Assembly: GCA_014529385.2 (NCBI GenBank)
Contig: CM043954.1
Coordinates: forward strand, 92,159,747 to 92,223,746
Length of the DNA stretch: 64,000 nt
DNA from: Adiantum capillus-veneris
Lineage: Eukaryota; Streptophyta; Polypodiopsida; Polypodiales; Pteridaceae
Direction of reading: 5' to 3'
Part shown: piece by piece, positions 1-10,320 of the stretch
How the letters are laid out: each line of letters opens with the position of its first letter
Position numbering within the stretch: the first letter of the stretch is position 1
Notes under the pieces: generated by a model
Seen by the model: the letters and a program-made list of their open reading frames with translations, nothing else
Told to the model about the DNA's origin: nothing
Database searches by the model: none
Program-made: the position numbers and the translations under genes

Positions 1-774
1 AAACTTTTTGAATGCATCAAGTACTTGATCCTTGTATTGAAGAGGATAAACCTAATCTTTGCAATGAGAATAGTCATCCATGAATGTGGAAAAATAAGAA
101 GCACCCCTTAATGAGACACTAGGCATAGGATCACAAATGCCACTATGTATAAAATCTAAGCGCTCACTTCTTTTATAGTCACTTTCTTTGTATCCTTTTG
201 TATATGATCATGCTTATTGCAATTGTAACACTTTGTGTCATGATGAGAACGAGATTGGATTCTTGAGTTTCCTCTTTCTACAGATTCCTTTCTTGACTAC
301 AATCTACCACAAGTATTAAGAGCAGTAGAACCTTTCCCATTGTCATTGTTCTTCCTATTCATCTCTTCAATCAACAAAGAACTAGAAACCTTCTCCATGG
401 TGAGTTTATTCACTGTAAGACTGCTACTAACTGCCACGGATTTTTCTTAACTATTTGGCAAAGTGGTTAACATAAACATAACTTTTAGACTATCATTTAA
501 GAGGAACCTTTTGTGCAATCAATTGACTAAAAATTGCATTGAACTCGATCAAGTGATCAAACATTGAACTCCCTTGTTTCATGTGACAATCAACAAGCTT
601 ATCCGCCATTGTCGCGGGTTTCTTTGCAGAACTGTCTAGTGGCAATTAAAGACCCTTTTGGTAGAGGTAGTTTTCAATTTGTATCTTCCAGTTTTGGTAG
701 TTTTTGCCGTTGAGATTTTTGATCTTGAGCTTGCCTTCCTCCACCATTACTTCCACTCGATTCAAGGAATCCAT
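1..774 (-). pseudogene. Ty1/Copia gag-integrase remnant
   Basis: Read leftward from an ATG at 774, the conceptual protein begins as a plant Copia gag (around residues 20-40 it contains LNGKNYQNWKIQIENYLY, typical of the UBN2/DUF4219 gag family). A stop follows soon after, then more gag (DHLIEFNAIFSQLIAQK). A zinc-knuckle remnant, CYNCNKHDHIQKD, lies near 195-235. It runs directly into integrase core sequence (DFIHSGIC, then GASYFSTFMDDYSH near 60-170). The protease and the start of integrase are missing between them, so an internal deletion has fused gag to integrase. Several stops and frame changes make this a dead copy. Its primer site and leader lie about 9.6 kb away at 10390-10440, on the far side of the inverted-repeat element that split it. 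Confidence 0.85.
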
Positions 775-822
775 TAGGAAAAATATGAACCCTCTAGGGG
801 CCCTTTGGGATTAAGGTTAATT
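772..822 (+). repeat. Left terminal inverted repeat
   Basis: CATTAGGAAAAATATGAACC at the tip matches the reverse complement of the right end (10370-10389) with one mismatch. The inner block GGATTAAGGTTAAT at about 808-821 matches a right-end block with one mismatch, after roughly 20 extra bases on the right side. Confidence 0.7.
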
Positions 823-1581
823 AGAGGCCAGCCAATGAGAAGAGGGTGCTGGACACACTCTATGCCCTCAAAAATGTAGGGGGACAAAGTAGTCTTACAC
901 TTCTTAAATGGGCTCTTACCTAGTGAGAAGGTGGGGTGGGGTGGGGGGGTGGGGGTAGAGGGAAGGGGGGGGGGGGGGGGGGGGAGTGGGTGGGCCATAT
1001 GGAACCTCCAACTTCCCTCCTTTTTGATCCGGTTCTGAAAAAATCCCAAAAATTTGAAAATTTTCAAAATTTTCAAAACTCAAATTTCATCTTCTTAAAA
1101 CCCCCCTAAAACTATTTTATGGTCAAAAAAACATTTTTTGACCTCAAAAAGTCAAAACGTGCACCCAAAAACCCTAAAATTCAATTTTTTTTAAAGAACT
1201 TTTGAAAAATCTCTTTTTGCTATCTAGAGCTCCCCCAAAAGTAGTTCTTAGGTAAAAAGTGATTTTCTCTCTCTAGAACCCCTTTTCCAACCCCTCCTTG
1301 CTTGCAACCATCACACTCATCCTCTACTCCAACACTCTCTCTCTCTACACCATCTCCATTGTTGCAGCAAGGAAGCTCCTCTCTCCTCCCCTACCACCTT
1401 CCATTGCCACACCAAGCAAAGGTTATCCACCTTCTCCTCCCATTGCCACACCAAGCAAGGGTTATCCACCTTCTCCTCCCATTGCCACAAGGGTTATCCA
1501 CCTTCTCATATCACTTTATCCTCTGTACATTGTAGCAACAAGCAAGGTCCTTCTCCTCCTCCTAGTTTTCTTTGTTCAACC
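823..1581. other. Gene-free left arm: G-tract, low complexity, 39-bp tandem repeat
   Basis: A G-rich stretch (930-993) contains an uninterrupted run of 20 G at 965-984. A/T-rich sequence follows, then a pyrimidine-rich leader before gene A. At 1402-1508 a 39-bp unit beginning CATTGCCACACCAAGC is present in two full copies and one shortened copy. This is probably the 5' flank and untranslated leader of gene A. Confidence 0.6.
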
Positions 1582-2921
1582 ATGGCCAACTCTACTTCGC
1601 AAAGGCGGCCAAAGGATGAGGTCACAGCACTTGCATGCCACAACACTAGAGGTGTAGATGATGAGTGGGTGCCGCAAGAGTTCACCAAAGGTGCTTGGGT
1701 ATACATGCAACCATCTACTATTGGCCCTCATCGTGTGCGGAATCGTGCAAACTTGGATCTTCATTGGAAAGGAAAGCTCCTTGGCTTCAAGAACCGCAAA
1801 GACAAGGGGACCGTAGCCATTGTGCAACATGTTTTCTCAATGTCAACCATGCATTTGCAACAACCACCTCGATTTCCAACACATTGTAAGTACATGTTTT
1901 GAGAATACAAAGCTAGGTGTGAAATCACAGTGTAATGTTATTATGGATTCATACTTAAGATTTGTCATGCATTTATAGTCATATTTCCATCCACGTTGGT
2001 GGAGGAGCAGCCACTACATAGTCTCTCCGGCACATTCAATGCTATACATGCGGATATTGGAGCAATAATGTTCCCACATCTTTGCCCAACCAAACTGGTT
2101 CAAAGAAGGATTTTCTTCTATTCTCACTCCTATATTGTCCCTACTTCTACACAAGCGTTTGGAACGCTTGAACCCATCAAAGTAACTTCCTTATTAAGTA
2201 TGGAGTGGCTGGTGCCAGATTTGTGGTCGGTAGCATCTTTCAAGCAAAAGATGATAATGGATGTCCAAAACTCTTTGAAATACTCTAAAGCTTCTAGGTC
2301 TGTGGGCTTGAGTTGGTGTTTGCCTATTCATTGTTTTATGCACATTTTTAAAGAGTTTGGATTTGTGGAGACTACCACAATGCTTGTATGTAAAGATGCA
2401 CATTACGAGGAATTAGGAAGGCTTTTAGAAGAGAACTGGGGTTTTGTAGAGGGCATGCACAACGGGGACCGGTACCGTTGAAGGTTGGAGCTTCAGGTAT
2501 TGGAATGCGCTATTTGAAATCCCGCACCTCGTTGTACATACGATTTCACTATGATCGTTGGATGTGCAAGCTTGGAGTGTGGACTCCCTTACAGAGTGTA
2601 GACGGCGCTATTGCAAGCTTTGACATTGCAGTGAAGATGCCCAACGATGCTTTGGAGGCAGTCCAAGTGAACAAGCATTGGACTCTCAGTAATGTTCGAG
2701 AACATTTGGTTATTATGGGTTTTGAGTCCCCTCAACAAGCACAATTTCATTTACAAGGTCACAAGGTGAGAATCCTTTCACCACATTTTCAATACATCAT
2801 GGTTTGTTGATCATTGGATGCTTATTGTAATGAATGTCCGCAGATTGGGAAGAGAATGGAAGACAAATTGAAGGTCGAGGAGGACTGGGGGATGGATAGA
2901 ACTATGTTGTCGATCTTATAA
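1582..2921 (+). CDS. Gene A, unknown protein with a possible ubiquitin-like C-terminus
   Basis: The start at 1582 (MANSTSQRRPKDEV) follows a long pyrimidine-rich leader. A GTAAGT donor at 1886 and an acceptor ending at 1978 join exon 1 to a frame starting at 1979 in phase. The reading frame changes once near 2470-2478, by frameshift or a very short intron. A second clean intron (GTGAGA at 2766, CAG ending at 2843) joins in phase to a last exon ending with TAA at 2919-2921. I recognise no catalytic motif. The last ~70 residues (DIAVKMPNDALEAVQ, HWTLSNVREHL, FHLQGHK, then LKVEEDW) have the pattern of a beta-grasp, ubiquitin-like fold; that is only a guess. It is the outer gene of the rightward pair in the inverted-repeat element. 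Intact splice sites suggest it was expressed not long ago. Confidence 0.55.
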
Positions 2922-3077
2922 CTTTGTAACTCTTGCAATTTTCAAACTGATCCCCGCTGTAATCAACATGATTTGCTTCGGCAGATCATGCCTTTGAATA
3001 TAATTTTTTGCATTGGGATGAGAAATCATTTTTTGGTGAAAGTGCCTTTTTTTTAATGTCTTAAAAAAAGGGTCCAT

Positions 3078-3084
3078 TATAAAA
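3078..3084 (+). promoter_or_regulatory. TATA box upstream of gene B
   Basis: TATAAAA lies 83 bases before the ATG of gene B, inside a short A/T- and G-rich stretch between gene A and gene B. Confidence 0.45.
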
Positions 3085-3166
3085 GGGGGGCCACCTAACT
3101 CATTCACTATTTTCACTTTTGCAACTCTTGAGCTCCTCCACTCTTTATCTACACCCCAGGCTATAC

Positions 3167-4744
3167 ATGGATGCTTCCACAGCCTCTGCATCTGCAGCCA
3201 CATCCACCCCTTTGTCACGCTTCATCCTCTTCCTCGAGGACACCAAATACAAAGGGAAGTTGGACCTCCACACCTTTTTTACTCGTCTCCCTGACCTTGA
3301 TGCCACAGTTGCTCTTCACATGGATGCATTTGCCGAGATTTTTGCGTTCATGGAGGAGCACATCATAAAATATTCTGTATCTATCCCCCCACATGTAGGG
3401 ATTTGGGTGCCTTGCGATCTTTTGCGCTATATACACAAAGGTGATTGCCCATTCTCCAAGCGGTTGCAACGATTCCAAGAAATTGCAACCGATGCAGGCC
3501 ATTACTTGGACGAGCAAGCCCCAGGGGTGTCAACGCTCAAGAAGCGCAAGTTGGGGGTGGAGTACCTTTCTCGGCTCGCAACATTTATCTTCTTGGTGAG
3601 CGAGGAACCTGATTTGGAGGAGCTTCGGTTACCACACCTTCAGGTTGGGTCCTTTATCAAGGACACCAAGGAGCAGCAGGTTATCCACATGAACCCTGCA
3701 GCGGAAGGAAAGGCACACCGGCTCGAGTACCCTAGGGGTCTTGAGGAAGTGGTTGAGAAATCCATAGTTGCGGCTGGCCCTAGTGACACTCCAGTGCCAC
3801 TACCACTGATGGATGTGGCTATCCCAGAGGTAGAAATCAGCCGCTTCTCCTCAGTGTTAGTGGATGGGGAGGAGTATGTGTTCCTGAATGATTTGGAGAA
3901 AGCATTTGGCCTACGCATGGATGAATGCTTGAGCGTGCTATGCAACAACACCAAATGTCCCTTAGACAATACGCCAGATGCCCTAGAAAGCAAGCTCTTG
4001 CCAGATGGGGACTCTGTTGCTGACACTATTGCAGTTGTATGTGCGGAGGTCCTGACAGCAGAGCAGTTGCACGTGGCTGATGAAGAATTCCAAGCCACGC
4101 AAGCCAAGGTTGAGGTTGCTAGGATGCCTATGCCATTATGCAACCTCCCATCTAATGATCCAAAGGTCATATTTGTGGTGCATGGGAGCATTGACTTGGA
4201 TGAAAAGGGCAACAGGGAGGAGGACGACAAGGAGCAGGAGGTAAAATGTATCCTAAATTTCATGTTACTATTTTATCCTTCAGTGTCTTTTTTCTCAACC
4301 TTCATCGGTTTATGACAGGATGTCGTGGAGGTTGATGATTTTGCTGCAAGGACGGGTGGCAAGCGGACGGGCTTTGGACCTCAAGCTTCCTTTGCGCATT
4401 ACCTAGGACAACTCCCCCCTGGTGATGTGGCCATTATCCATAATGAATTTACTCCCCAAGCCCATTTTATGACTTGGTCGTTAAAAGCTTTGAGCAAGTT
4501 TTTGTGTTTGAGCACAATTGCTCAAACTGCGCATCAAGTGTTCCTAGTGCGTAGATCCCTTGTATGCACAGCATTTGGCACTGGCTTTCGTGCTAAAGTG
4601 CTTGCCCAGATAGGGATACATGCTTCCATTGGCTCAACTGACCCAAAGGCCATAGCGCAGTCCCTCTTGACTGGGGAGTTGCCTTACGCGCAAAATAGGC
4701 GCCAGGAAATGGTCAAAAAAATTATGAACTCCTCAGACACATGA
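3167..4744 (+). CDS. Gene B, unknown two-exon protein (~500 aa)
   Basis: The start is taken at the first ATG (MDASTASASAATSTP, 3167). Exon 1 runs to 4240. A 78-bp intron (GTAAAA at 4241, CAG ending at 4318) joins in phase to exon 2, which ends at 4744. No stop or frameshift is visible across the ~500 codons. The N-terminal half is predicted globular (TRLPDLDATVALHMDAFAEI, then PFSKRLQRFQEIATDAGHYL). The middle holds YVFLNDLEKAFGLRMDECLS, followed by an acidic stretch just before the intron. Exon 2 encodes a conserved-looking block (GFGPQASFAHYLGQLPPGD, FVRRSL-like, then Q-rich). I recognise no family. It is the inner rightward gene and ends about 120 bp before the central inverted repeat. An uninterrupted spliced frame next to decayed neighbours suggests recent constraint. 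Confidence 0.65.
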
Positions 4745-4974
4745 TGTAAAATCACCGTTTTGGAAGTAATAAAAAATATTTGAAATTGTCTCTCTATCTT
4801 GCAAATTCTTTTGAATGTGATTTGTCAATCTTGAAAATTGTTTCAATTAGTGATATGAAAATCGTTTTGATTAGTGACTTTGTAATTTCAAGTTCTATAT
4901 GTAATTTTAGTCAATTTCAGTAATTTCAGTATGTAATTTCTGTCAATTTCAGTAAATTTAGGTATTTTATGTTC

Positions 4975-5116
4975 CCTAGGGGGTAGATAAGCCTACCAAG
5001 GGCCAACAAAAGCCTGGCCACAAGGGCGCGCAAATGGCCCATCCATCAGTTTTGGATGGGCCATTTGCGCGCCCTTGTGGCCAGTCTGCCCCTAGTAGGC
5101 TTATCTACCCCCTAGG
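4975..5116. repeat. Hairpin 1, 32-bp perfect core arms
   Basis: Core arms at 5014-5045 and 5053-5084 are perfectly complementary around a 7-base loop (TCAGTTT). Outer arms (CCTAGGGGGTAGATAAGCC and its complement) extend the pairing to 4975 and 5116 with small interruptions. The core is GC-rich and contains GGGCGCGC. Confidence 0.9.
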
Positions 5117-5487
5117 ATACTTACAAAGCACAAATTTATTGAAATGAATTGGTTTTGCATCATTAATTTAGATGCACCCTTTCTATGGCAATTCCAGCAT
5201 ATGTTCACACTCAAGGACACTAGAAAAGGTGAAATCAATTATGAAATGAAGTTTCTAGCACACTATCACCTGCTTTAGCTCTACCTAGTACATCCCTGCA
5301 CCAAAAAGTCCAATTACATTGGACATTTGAAAAATCCAAATTAATGTTGCATAGACACTTGGTTTCACAATATGTTATTTTTTTTGATATCCTATAGGGA
5401 ATTCAAAGCTTGAAATGGCAAAAAAAGGGTGTCCACAAGGATCCATGTAAAATAATGTTGCAAAACCAATAGGTTTTAGTAAATTTG

Positions 5488-5663
5488 TGCTTTTTAAGTA
5501 CCCTTGGGGGTAGATAAGCCTACAAGGGGCAAAAAAAAGCCTGGCCACAAGGGCGCGCAAATGGCCCATCCAAAACTGATGGATGGGCCATTTGCGCGCC
5601 CTTGTGGCCAGGCTTTTTTGTGCCCCTTATAGGCTTATCTACCCCCAAGGGTACTTAAAAAGC
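5488..5663. repeat. Hairpin 2, ~84-bp arms, inverted copy of hairpin 1
   Basis: Arms of about 84 bases flank the 7-base loop AAACTGA (5573-5579), the reverse complement of the loop of hairpin 1. Pairing extends out through GGGGGTAGATAAGCCTA to TTTTTAAGTACCC with very few mismatches. Confidence 0.9.
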
Positions 5664-5832
5664 ACAAATTAACTGAAATTGACTGAAATTACATACAGAA
5701 CTTGAAATTACAAAGTCATTTCATTACAAAGATAATAGACACAGTAGACACAACTGTTGATCATATTGTCATTGGAAAGTCAAATCATTACAAAGATAAG
5801 GGTGTGCAATACAAAAAGAGGGGTAACTTCGG

Positions 5833-6733
5833 CTAATGCTCGAAGTCTCGTCCCAATCGACGTGTAAGATGCATATCTTTTGGCTGTATTGTCACTCTCT
5901 TTGCATGTATGGCGCATAGGTTGGTATCTTCCAACACCGAAATGATGTGGGTCTCTGCAGCTTCTTGAATAGCCTCTAGCGCTATTGCTTGCATTCTATA
6001 CTGATTTCCATAGCTTTGAAGCACCTCCTTCACAGTGCGAGCAAAGGGGGCGCGTCGAATCAAAAGCTCCATCGTCTTCTGGTAGTGGCGGATTTCTGCA
6101 AATGTCCTAGCTTGCTATTTTTCGGCGCCGCTGCGATTGTCTTGGGGGCACTTGCACATTTGCTGGCGGGCGGTGTTTAGGATTCTTGAAAAACTTAGAC
6201 TTGCGCCTGTTTACATGCTTAGGGGCTCGTTCTGCAGCCTCTTCTGATTCTTCCGCTTCCCTTGGCTGTCGATCTTGTCGTGTGGGGAGAGCTCCCTGGC
6301 CTCCAGGCAATGTCTTCCCCCCAACGACCACCCGATATGTGCGCGGTATTTTTTCTCGCAGCCATGGTGGCTCACTCTCTAATTCAGTGTCTGTATGGAC
6401 CACCCGAGTCCTGGATGGTCCTGCTTGTGATTGGTAGCGCGACGGCTGCTCCCTATCGGACTCTGTTGTTTGCTGGCCCTCTTCTTCTCTCCAGCGTTGG
6501 GCACGTTGCTTCATTCTCCTTCTAGGTGTTATATCTTGAGGAGGTGGAGATTCAACAGTCCTTGATGACTCTTGTGCCCTACCACCATGCCCACTACCAG
6601 ATGAGTTCCTGGAATGGCCAGGCGTTCGTGGATGTTTTCCTGTGCCTTTAAGCCATGATGGCTTCTCACATCCTTGGAGGGTGTTTTTGTTGGCAGGCGG
6701 ATGCTCTTTCGCGGTTTATTTGGTGCGCACCAT
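5833..6733 (-). pseudogene. Histone H3-like gene with ~200-residue tail, decayed
   Basis: Read leftward from an ATG at 6733, the frame opens MVRTK, a stop, then TAK. This aligns with the universal H3 start MARTKQTARK; the stop (TAA, 6716-6718) falls where H3 has Gln5 (CAA). The frame then stays open for about 200 codons of basic, Ser/Pro/Arg-rich tail. At an A-run near 6116-6122 it shifts into the histone fold: FAEIRHYQKTMELLIRR (alpha-N), FARTVKEVLQSY, IALEAIQEAAETHIISVLED (alpha-2), then TNLCAIHAKRVTIQPKDM and RRLGRDFEH at the C-terminus. The fold is complete and the loop 2 segment is nearly identical to canonical H3, but the tail is several times the usual ~40 residues. A TATA box precedes it. 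It lies directly downstream of the transposase-like gene on the same strand, so it is probably cargo captured from a host H3 variant. Two stops plus a frameshift mean this copy is probably not translated. Confidence 0.85.
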
Positions 6734-6790
6734 TTCGTTGGTAAGAGCTCACCTGTTCTTAAGAAATGAGTGGTTTATGAGAGCATGCAA

Positions 6791-6799
6791 TATTTATAA
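6791..6799 (-). promoter_or_regulatory. TATA box of the H3-like gene
   Basis: On the minus strand CTTATAAATA lies about 60 bases before the ATG at 6733. It follows a GGGCCC-containing inverted repeat (AAAAGGGCCC ... GGGCCC). Confidence 0.45.
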
Positions 6800-6872
6800 G
6801 GGCCCATTTAAAAAGGGCCCTGTTCACACTAATTTTTTTTTAAAAAGTATTATTTTTTAAATAAACATGTCG

Positions 6873-9129
6873 CTAAGAGTTGGACCCTGCGTTCATGTTT
6901 AGTGACTCACGCAGTATCCACTTTGATCCTTGTCGCACTCTGCATCGCCGCCATGCAGCATGCTTGGTGGGACCTTGCGACATTTGCCACTTGTTGCTAT
7001 GCTCTTGACGACTCCATTTCCGCACTTCAATAGCAATCTTGGATTGTCGCGCACGCTCCATTGTGAGCTTACGAGCAAATGTTGTGCGAAAAAACCAATT
7101 GAACATCTCCTCCAAATAATTGGATTGCACCATTCCACCACCATGTCGAGTATTTTTGAAGTACACTCCCCTTGCTCGATAACGGGACTTCTCCATGCCT
7201 TGAGTGCTAAAAATTTCAAGTGATCCATACTTGTGCATAAAAAATGCACCATGCGCAAACAAGATATGCTGTTCACATGAGTAAACGATCCACATTATTA
7301 AATAAAAACAATCCCTTGTAATGAATACACCATGTAAAATGACTTACCATGTAATGTGTGATGTTATTTTCACCCCAAGAAAGGGTGAAGACCTTGGTAA
7401 AATCCGCCAAGGCTTCTTGAAATGATTGGCGTTGTTCTTCTGTTGTGCTGTTAAGGCCCATAAGCTTGACCATTTTATCAAAATGTGCCCAAACTTGCTT
7501 GCGCTTGTTTGCAAGCTCGCCATTTGAATCATTGTCGGTAGTAGCTTTGCATAACTCCTTCCAAAGCTCCCAAAGGTTACCTGCCTACTGGTTGGAGCTG
7601 TTTTGAGCATCATATCGACTTGGCTTTCCTTGGGAAACTTTCCTTGAGCAATTTCATGGGCCTCCCCTGTGTTCTTTGCAGCAACGATAGACACATTTCC
7701 ACCGTGATAGCCAATGGAATTCAAGAGTACCTCCACTCTTTCGATCGCTTCCTGGGACTTTTCCAACGGTTTCATTGTGAAAGCATAGTCAATGTGGAGC
7801 TTCAATAGCCTATCAAAAATGCGCATGAATGCGTGTAATGTACAAAAATGTACATTTGATAGAGGAAATCGAAAGATTGGATTCCAAGACTGGTCCTTTT
7901 GATCACGGTCTGGGGCATTGAGCATGGGACATCTCAGAATAGACGCTTCCCATTCTCTATCTTCATCTCCGACATCATGACAATCTAACCCTTGTTCTCC
8001 ATGCCCTTGCCATGGAAGCATGGAACCGGCCTTTGCAGTGCTCTTATGTGATTTTTTTCCATTAGGTTTGTACCCTCGAGTGCAAAATGGACAAGGCATG
8101 AGAGAAGAAGCCCCTTTTTTGCAGCCAAGCAAACACTTTATGGTCTTCAAATCCCCACCTAAGTGCCACTCCACATCATAACTACCAAAACCCTCAATCT
8201 CCAACTTCTGACCTGCAATTTGGGAGTGTATTACTTCTGTGATCCATGGAGTTCTCTCAAAAATCCATGAAAGTACTCCATTGGTCTCTTTGGGCACCTC
8301 AATAGCACCCAACCACCAAATGTCTTTCTCTGATTGCACACTAAAAGATGGGGTGGGAGATGGCTCGACTGAATCCCTTCGCTGGGTTTGCAGAAGGGCC
8401 TCGTTCATTAGAGTGACACTTAGCCTCTCTAACCTTCGGCCTTTCACTATTTGACACTCATCGAGTTTCAGCACAAAAGCGAATTTTGTGCCAAGCACTA
8501 CAAAATAAATAGTGCTAAGACCTTAAACTTCAGAGTCTATGACAAGAATAATACCAAAGAAAAAGTAAAGTGTGTCACCTTTTTCAGGTAACTCGTAAAA
8601 TCTAAGCATGGCTTCTTGAAGCCTTCTAAGATCCACGAAAATATTGTTCCACATTGTGTAAGGAAAGCTCTTCTCCGAAGGTCTTATGGATTGTTTCTTA
8701 CCTTTTCCCCTTGTCTTTGTTGCGCACGAAGCATAAAGGGAAATTGGTATTGTGTCCTCAATGTGTAGGTATGTCCCAATGCGGGAGAACACATCTTCGT
8801 TTGTGGCCTTCTTTGCGAGCTTGACCTTGTGATGAACGGGAAATAGGTTTTCCACAATGCCATGTTCTTTGAGGGCATCCTTTAGGAGTTGGAAAATAGC
8901 CTGATAGGCTTTGGTGCTGATTCCAGCCTCATCACAAGCTTGTTGAACGTCATCATCACTAACCACATTTCTTAATTTATGCATAAGGTCCTTGGTGACT
9001 GCATCCTTAATGTGCTTACCTCTAGGTGATTGTAAGATAGAAATCACGTCCTGGGTATTGAGACAACTAGTGAGAAGGTTGACTCGATCATCTTGGCTTG
9101 TTCCACCGCATGCCTCCTGGATGAAGTTT
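6873..9129 (-). pseudogene. Transposase-like multi-exon protein (DDE-type suspected)
   Basis: Three exons join in phase on the minus strand: 9129-8579, 8497-7348 and 7268-6873. Their splice sites are GTGACA/TTTGTAG and GTAAGT/GAACAG. One 1-base frameshift near 7583 breaks the second; the true frame resumes as GNLWELWKELCKATTDND. Notable blocks are KLDECQIVKG, LGGDLKTIKCLLGCKKG followed by CPFC, NVHFCTLHAFMRIFDRLL, ITHYMHILFAHG spanning the last intron, and KYGSLEIFSTQGMEKSRYRA. That order (GGD..., CPxC, LHxxxRI, H-GSL-FS-QG-EK) resembles a group of uncharacterised transposon proteins I recall from cnidarians and other animals, but I cannot name the family. LDE, GGD and a later acidic residue are candidate catalytic positions. 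Start exon unresolved; see the coiled-coil frame at 9219-9809. Confidence 0.65.
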
Positions 9130-9218
9130 CTAGCAACAAATAAACATAAATGTTAGAAAATAGTGTGAAGTAAGAATGCATCATGCAAGTAAAGACCAAA
9201 TCACCTTGTGGCTGTAAC

Positions 9219-9809
9219 TCATCGTTTGCGTGCTCTTCCCGAATGTGCAAGAATTTCAATGGATGAATACGTGCGTTTGCGTTCCCTTGCACCAAGGGGT
9301 GTTTCTTTCAAGTATGTGATGGTGTTGGTAAGCTTCTGGATGTGGGAATCCTTTTCTTGCATTTGTTGTTCAAGAGTTTTAACTACCCTCTCTGAAGAGG
9401 AAACACTCGCTTGTAATGCCGTTGTCTTGAGGTGAAGAGCTTGACATTCGTGCATCCACATATGCAAAGAAGCATCTGCACCCATACACAACCGCTTGCA
9501 ATAGCCTAACAAACTTGCTTCTCCCCTCCCAAGAAATTGAAGAAATGTGGAAAGGCTATTAAACGGTGGATGGAAGCGGCTTATAGGATCGTAAGGGTAC
9601 AAATGGCCATCCACCCAAATGTCAACATTGGTCTCACAAGCGGTGCGACGTTCCTGTGATGAACTTTGATCACCTTCACTAGTGGTCTTCGGTGCAAATG
9701 CCGTGGGTAAGCGAATATGTATGCTTTTGGTGTGCGGAGTACGTGGTGGTGGAAGCAGACCATTTGTGATCTCCGTGAGCACCATGGAAGCTGTTGCGTG
9801 AGGAAGCAA
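9219..9809 (-). CDS. Coiled-coil reading frame, possible 5' exon of transposase gene
   Basis: The frame opens with ATG at 9809 (a second ATG at 9785) after a long purine-rich stretch on the plus strand, which is a pyrimidine-rich leader in this orientation. The protein has a Pro/Thr-rich start, then a central block (VDGHLYPYDPISRFHPPFNS, FLQFLGRGEASLLGYCKR). Its heptad-like C-terminal third (SSERVVKTLEQQMQEKDSHI, QKLTNTITYLKE) should form a coiled coil. Near its end an overlapping frame leads to a donor (CAAG|GTGATT, about 9204) facing the exon that starts at 9129, but neither frame joins cleanly in phase. It may be exon 1 with a small indel, or a separate short gene. Function unknown. Confidence 0.45.
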   Translation of the reverse strand: MLPHATASMVLTEITNGLLPPPRTPHTKSIHIRLPTAFAPKTTSEGDQSSSQERRTACETNVDIWVDGHLYPYDPISRFHPPFNSLSTFLQFLGRGEASLLGYCKRLCMGADASLHMWMHECQALHLKTTALQASVSSSERVVKTLEQQMQEKDSHIQKLTNTITYLKETPLGARERKRTYSSIEILAHSGRARKR

Positions 9810-10320
9810 ATGATGAAAAGATAGAGGGGGAAGGGTAGAGAGGTTGAGGAAGATGGGAGGGGAGAAGGAGGGAGGGGGGGGAGGGAGAGATTGGGGAGGA
9901 GGAGGAAGATAGGGGCAGGGAGGGAGAGGAGAGGGAGAGAGAGAGAGAGAGAGAGGAGGGAGGAGGGAGGAGGAGGAGAGAAGAAAATGTTTATTACTAT
10001 TTGGGGGAAAAGAGTTTTGAAAAAATGGACTTTCTAAGCTTGTGGGTTAAAAAATGGGTCAAAAAATGATTTTTGGATATGTATATATGTTGGGAGGGAG
10101 TTTTAAGTTAGAAACAAGTAAAAATGATTTTTTTTAAAAAAAGTCAAATTTTGTCTTTTTGCTGATGTGGACACACCCCTATGCTTCCTTCACTTTAAAA
10201 AAAGCTAGAGAGAGAAAGCAACCCTTTAGGTCCACATCCTACATTTGTCTAAAAAAAAGGCTAGAAAAGCCTACTCAAAACTACCTTCTTCAATGCCCTT
10301 TCCCCCTAAACCCCACACAA
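9810..10320. other. Purine-rich right arm of the element
   Basis: GA/GGA-rich low-complexity sequence fills 9815-9985, including a short (GA)n. A/T-rich sequence follows to the right terminal repeat. No gene is visible. On the minus strand it is the likely leader of the coiled-coil frame. Confidence 0.6.

Larger units (their letters stand above)
4865..5735. repeat. Near-palindromic 870-bp centre between convergent genes
   Basis: The left half (from GACTTTGTAATTTCAAGTTC at about 4875) reappears as the reverse complement at the right edge, around 5705-5725. Working inward, both sides carry TCAATTTCAGT repeats, then one large hairpin each (4975-5116 and 5488-5663), then matching sequence containing GCACAAATTTA and TTGGTTTTGCA. 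The two hairpin loops are reverse complements of each other, so the region is an inverted duplication of a hairpin plus its flanks. It sits exactly between the 3' ends of gene B and the histone-like gene. Confidence 0.8.

Noticed and set aside
4975-5663. Hairpins as bacterial-type terminators or a microRNA gene
   Set aside because: The context is eukaryotic, arms are far longer and perfectly inverted as a pair; a microRNA claim would need small-RNA data.
5833-6733. Identity as a centromeric H3 (CENH3)
   Set aside because: The loop 2 and C-terminal parts follow canonical H3 (TNLCAIHAKRVTI), loop 1 is not lengthened, and the start motif is the canonical H3 one; the long tail alone is not enough.
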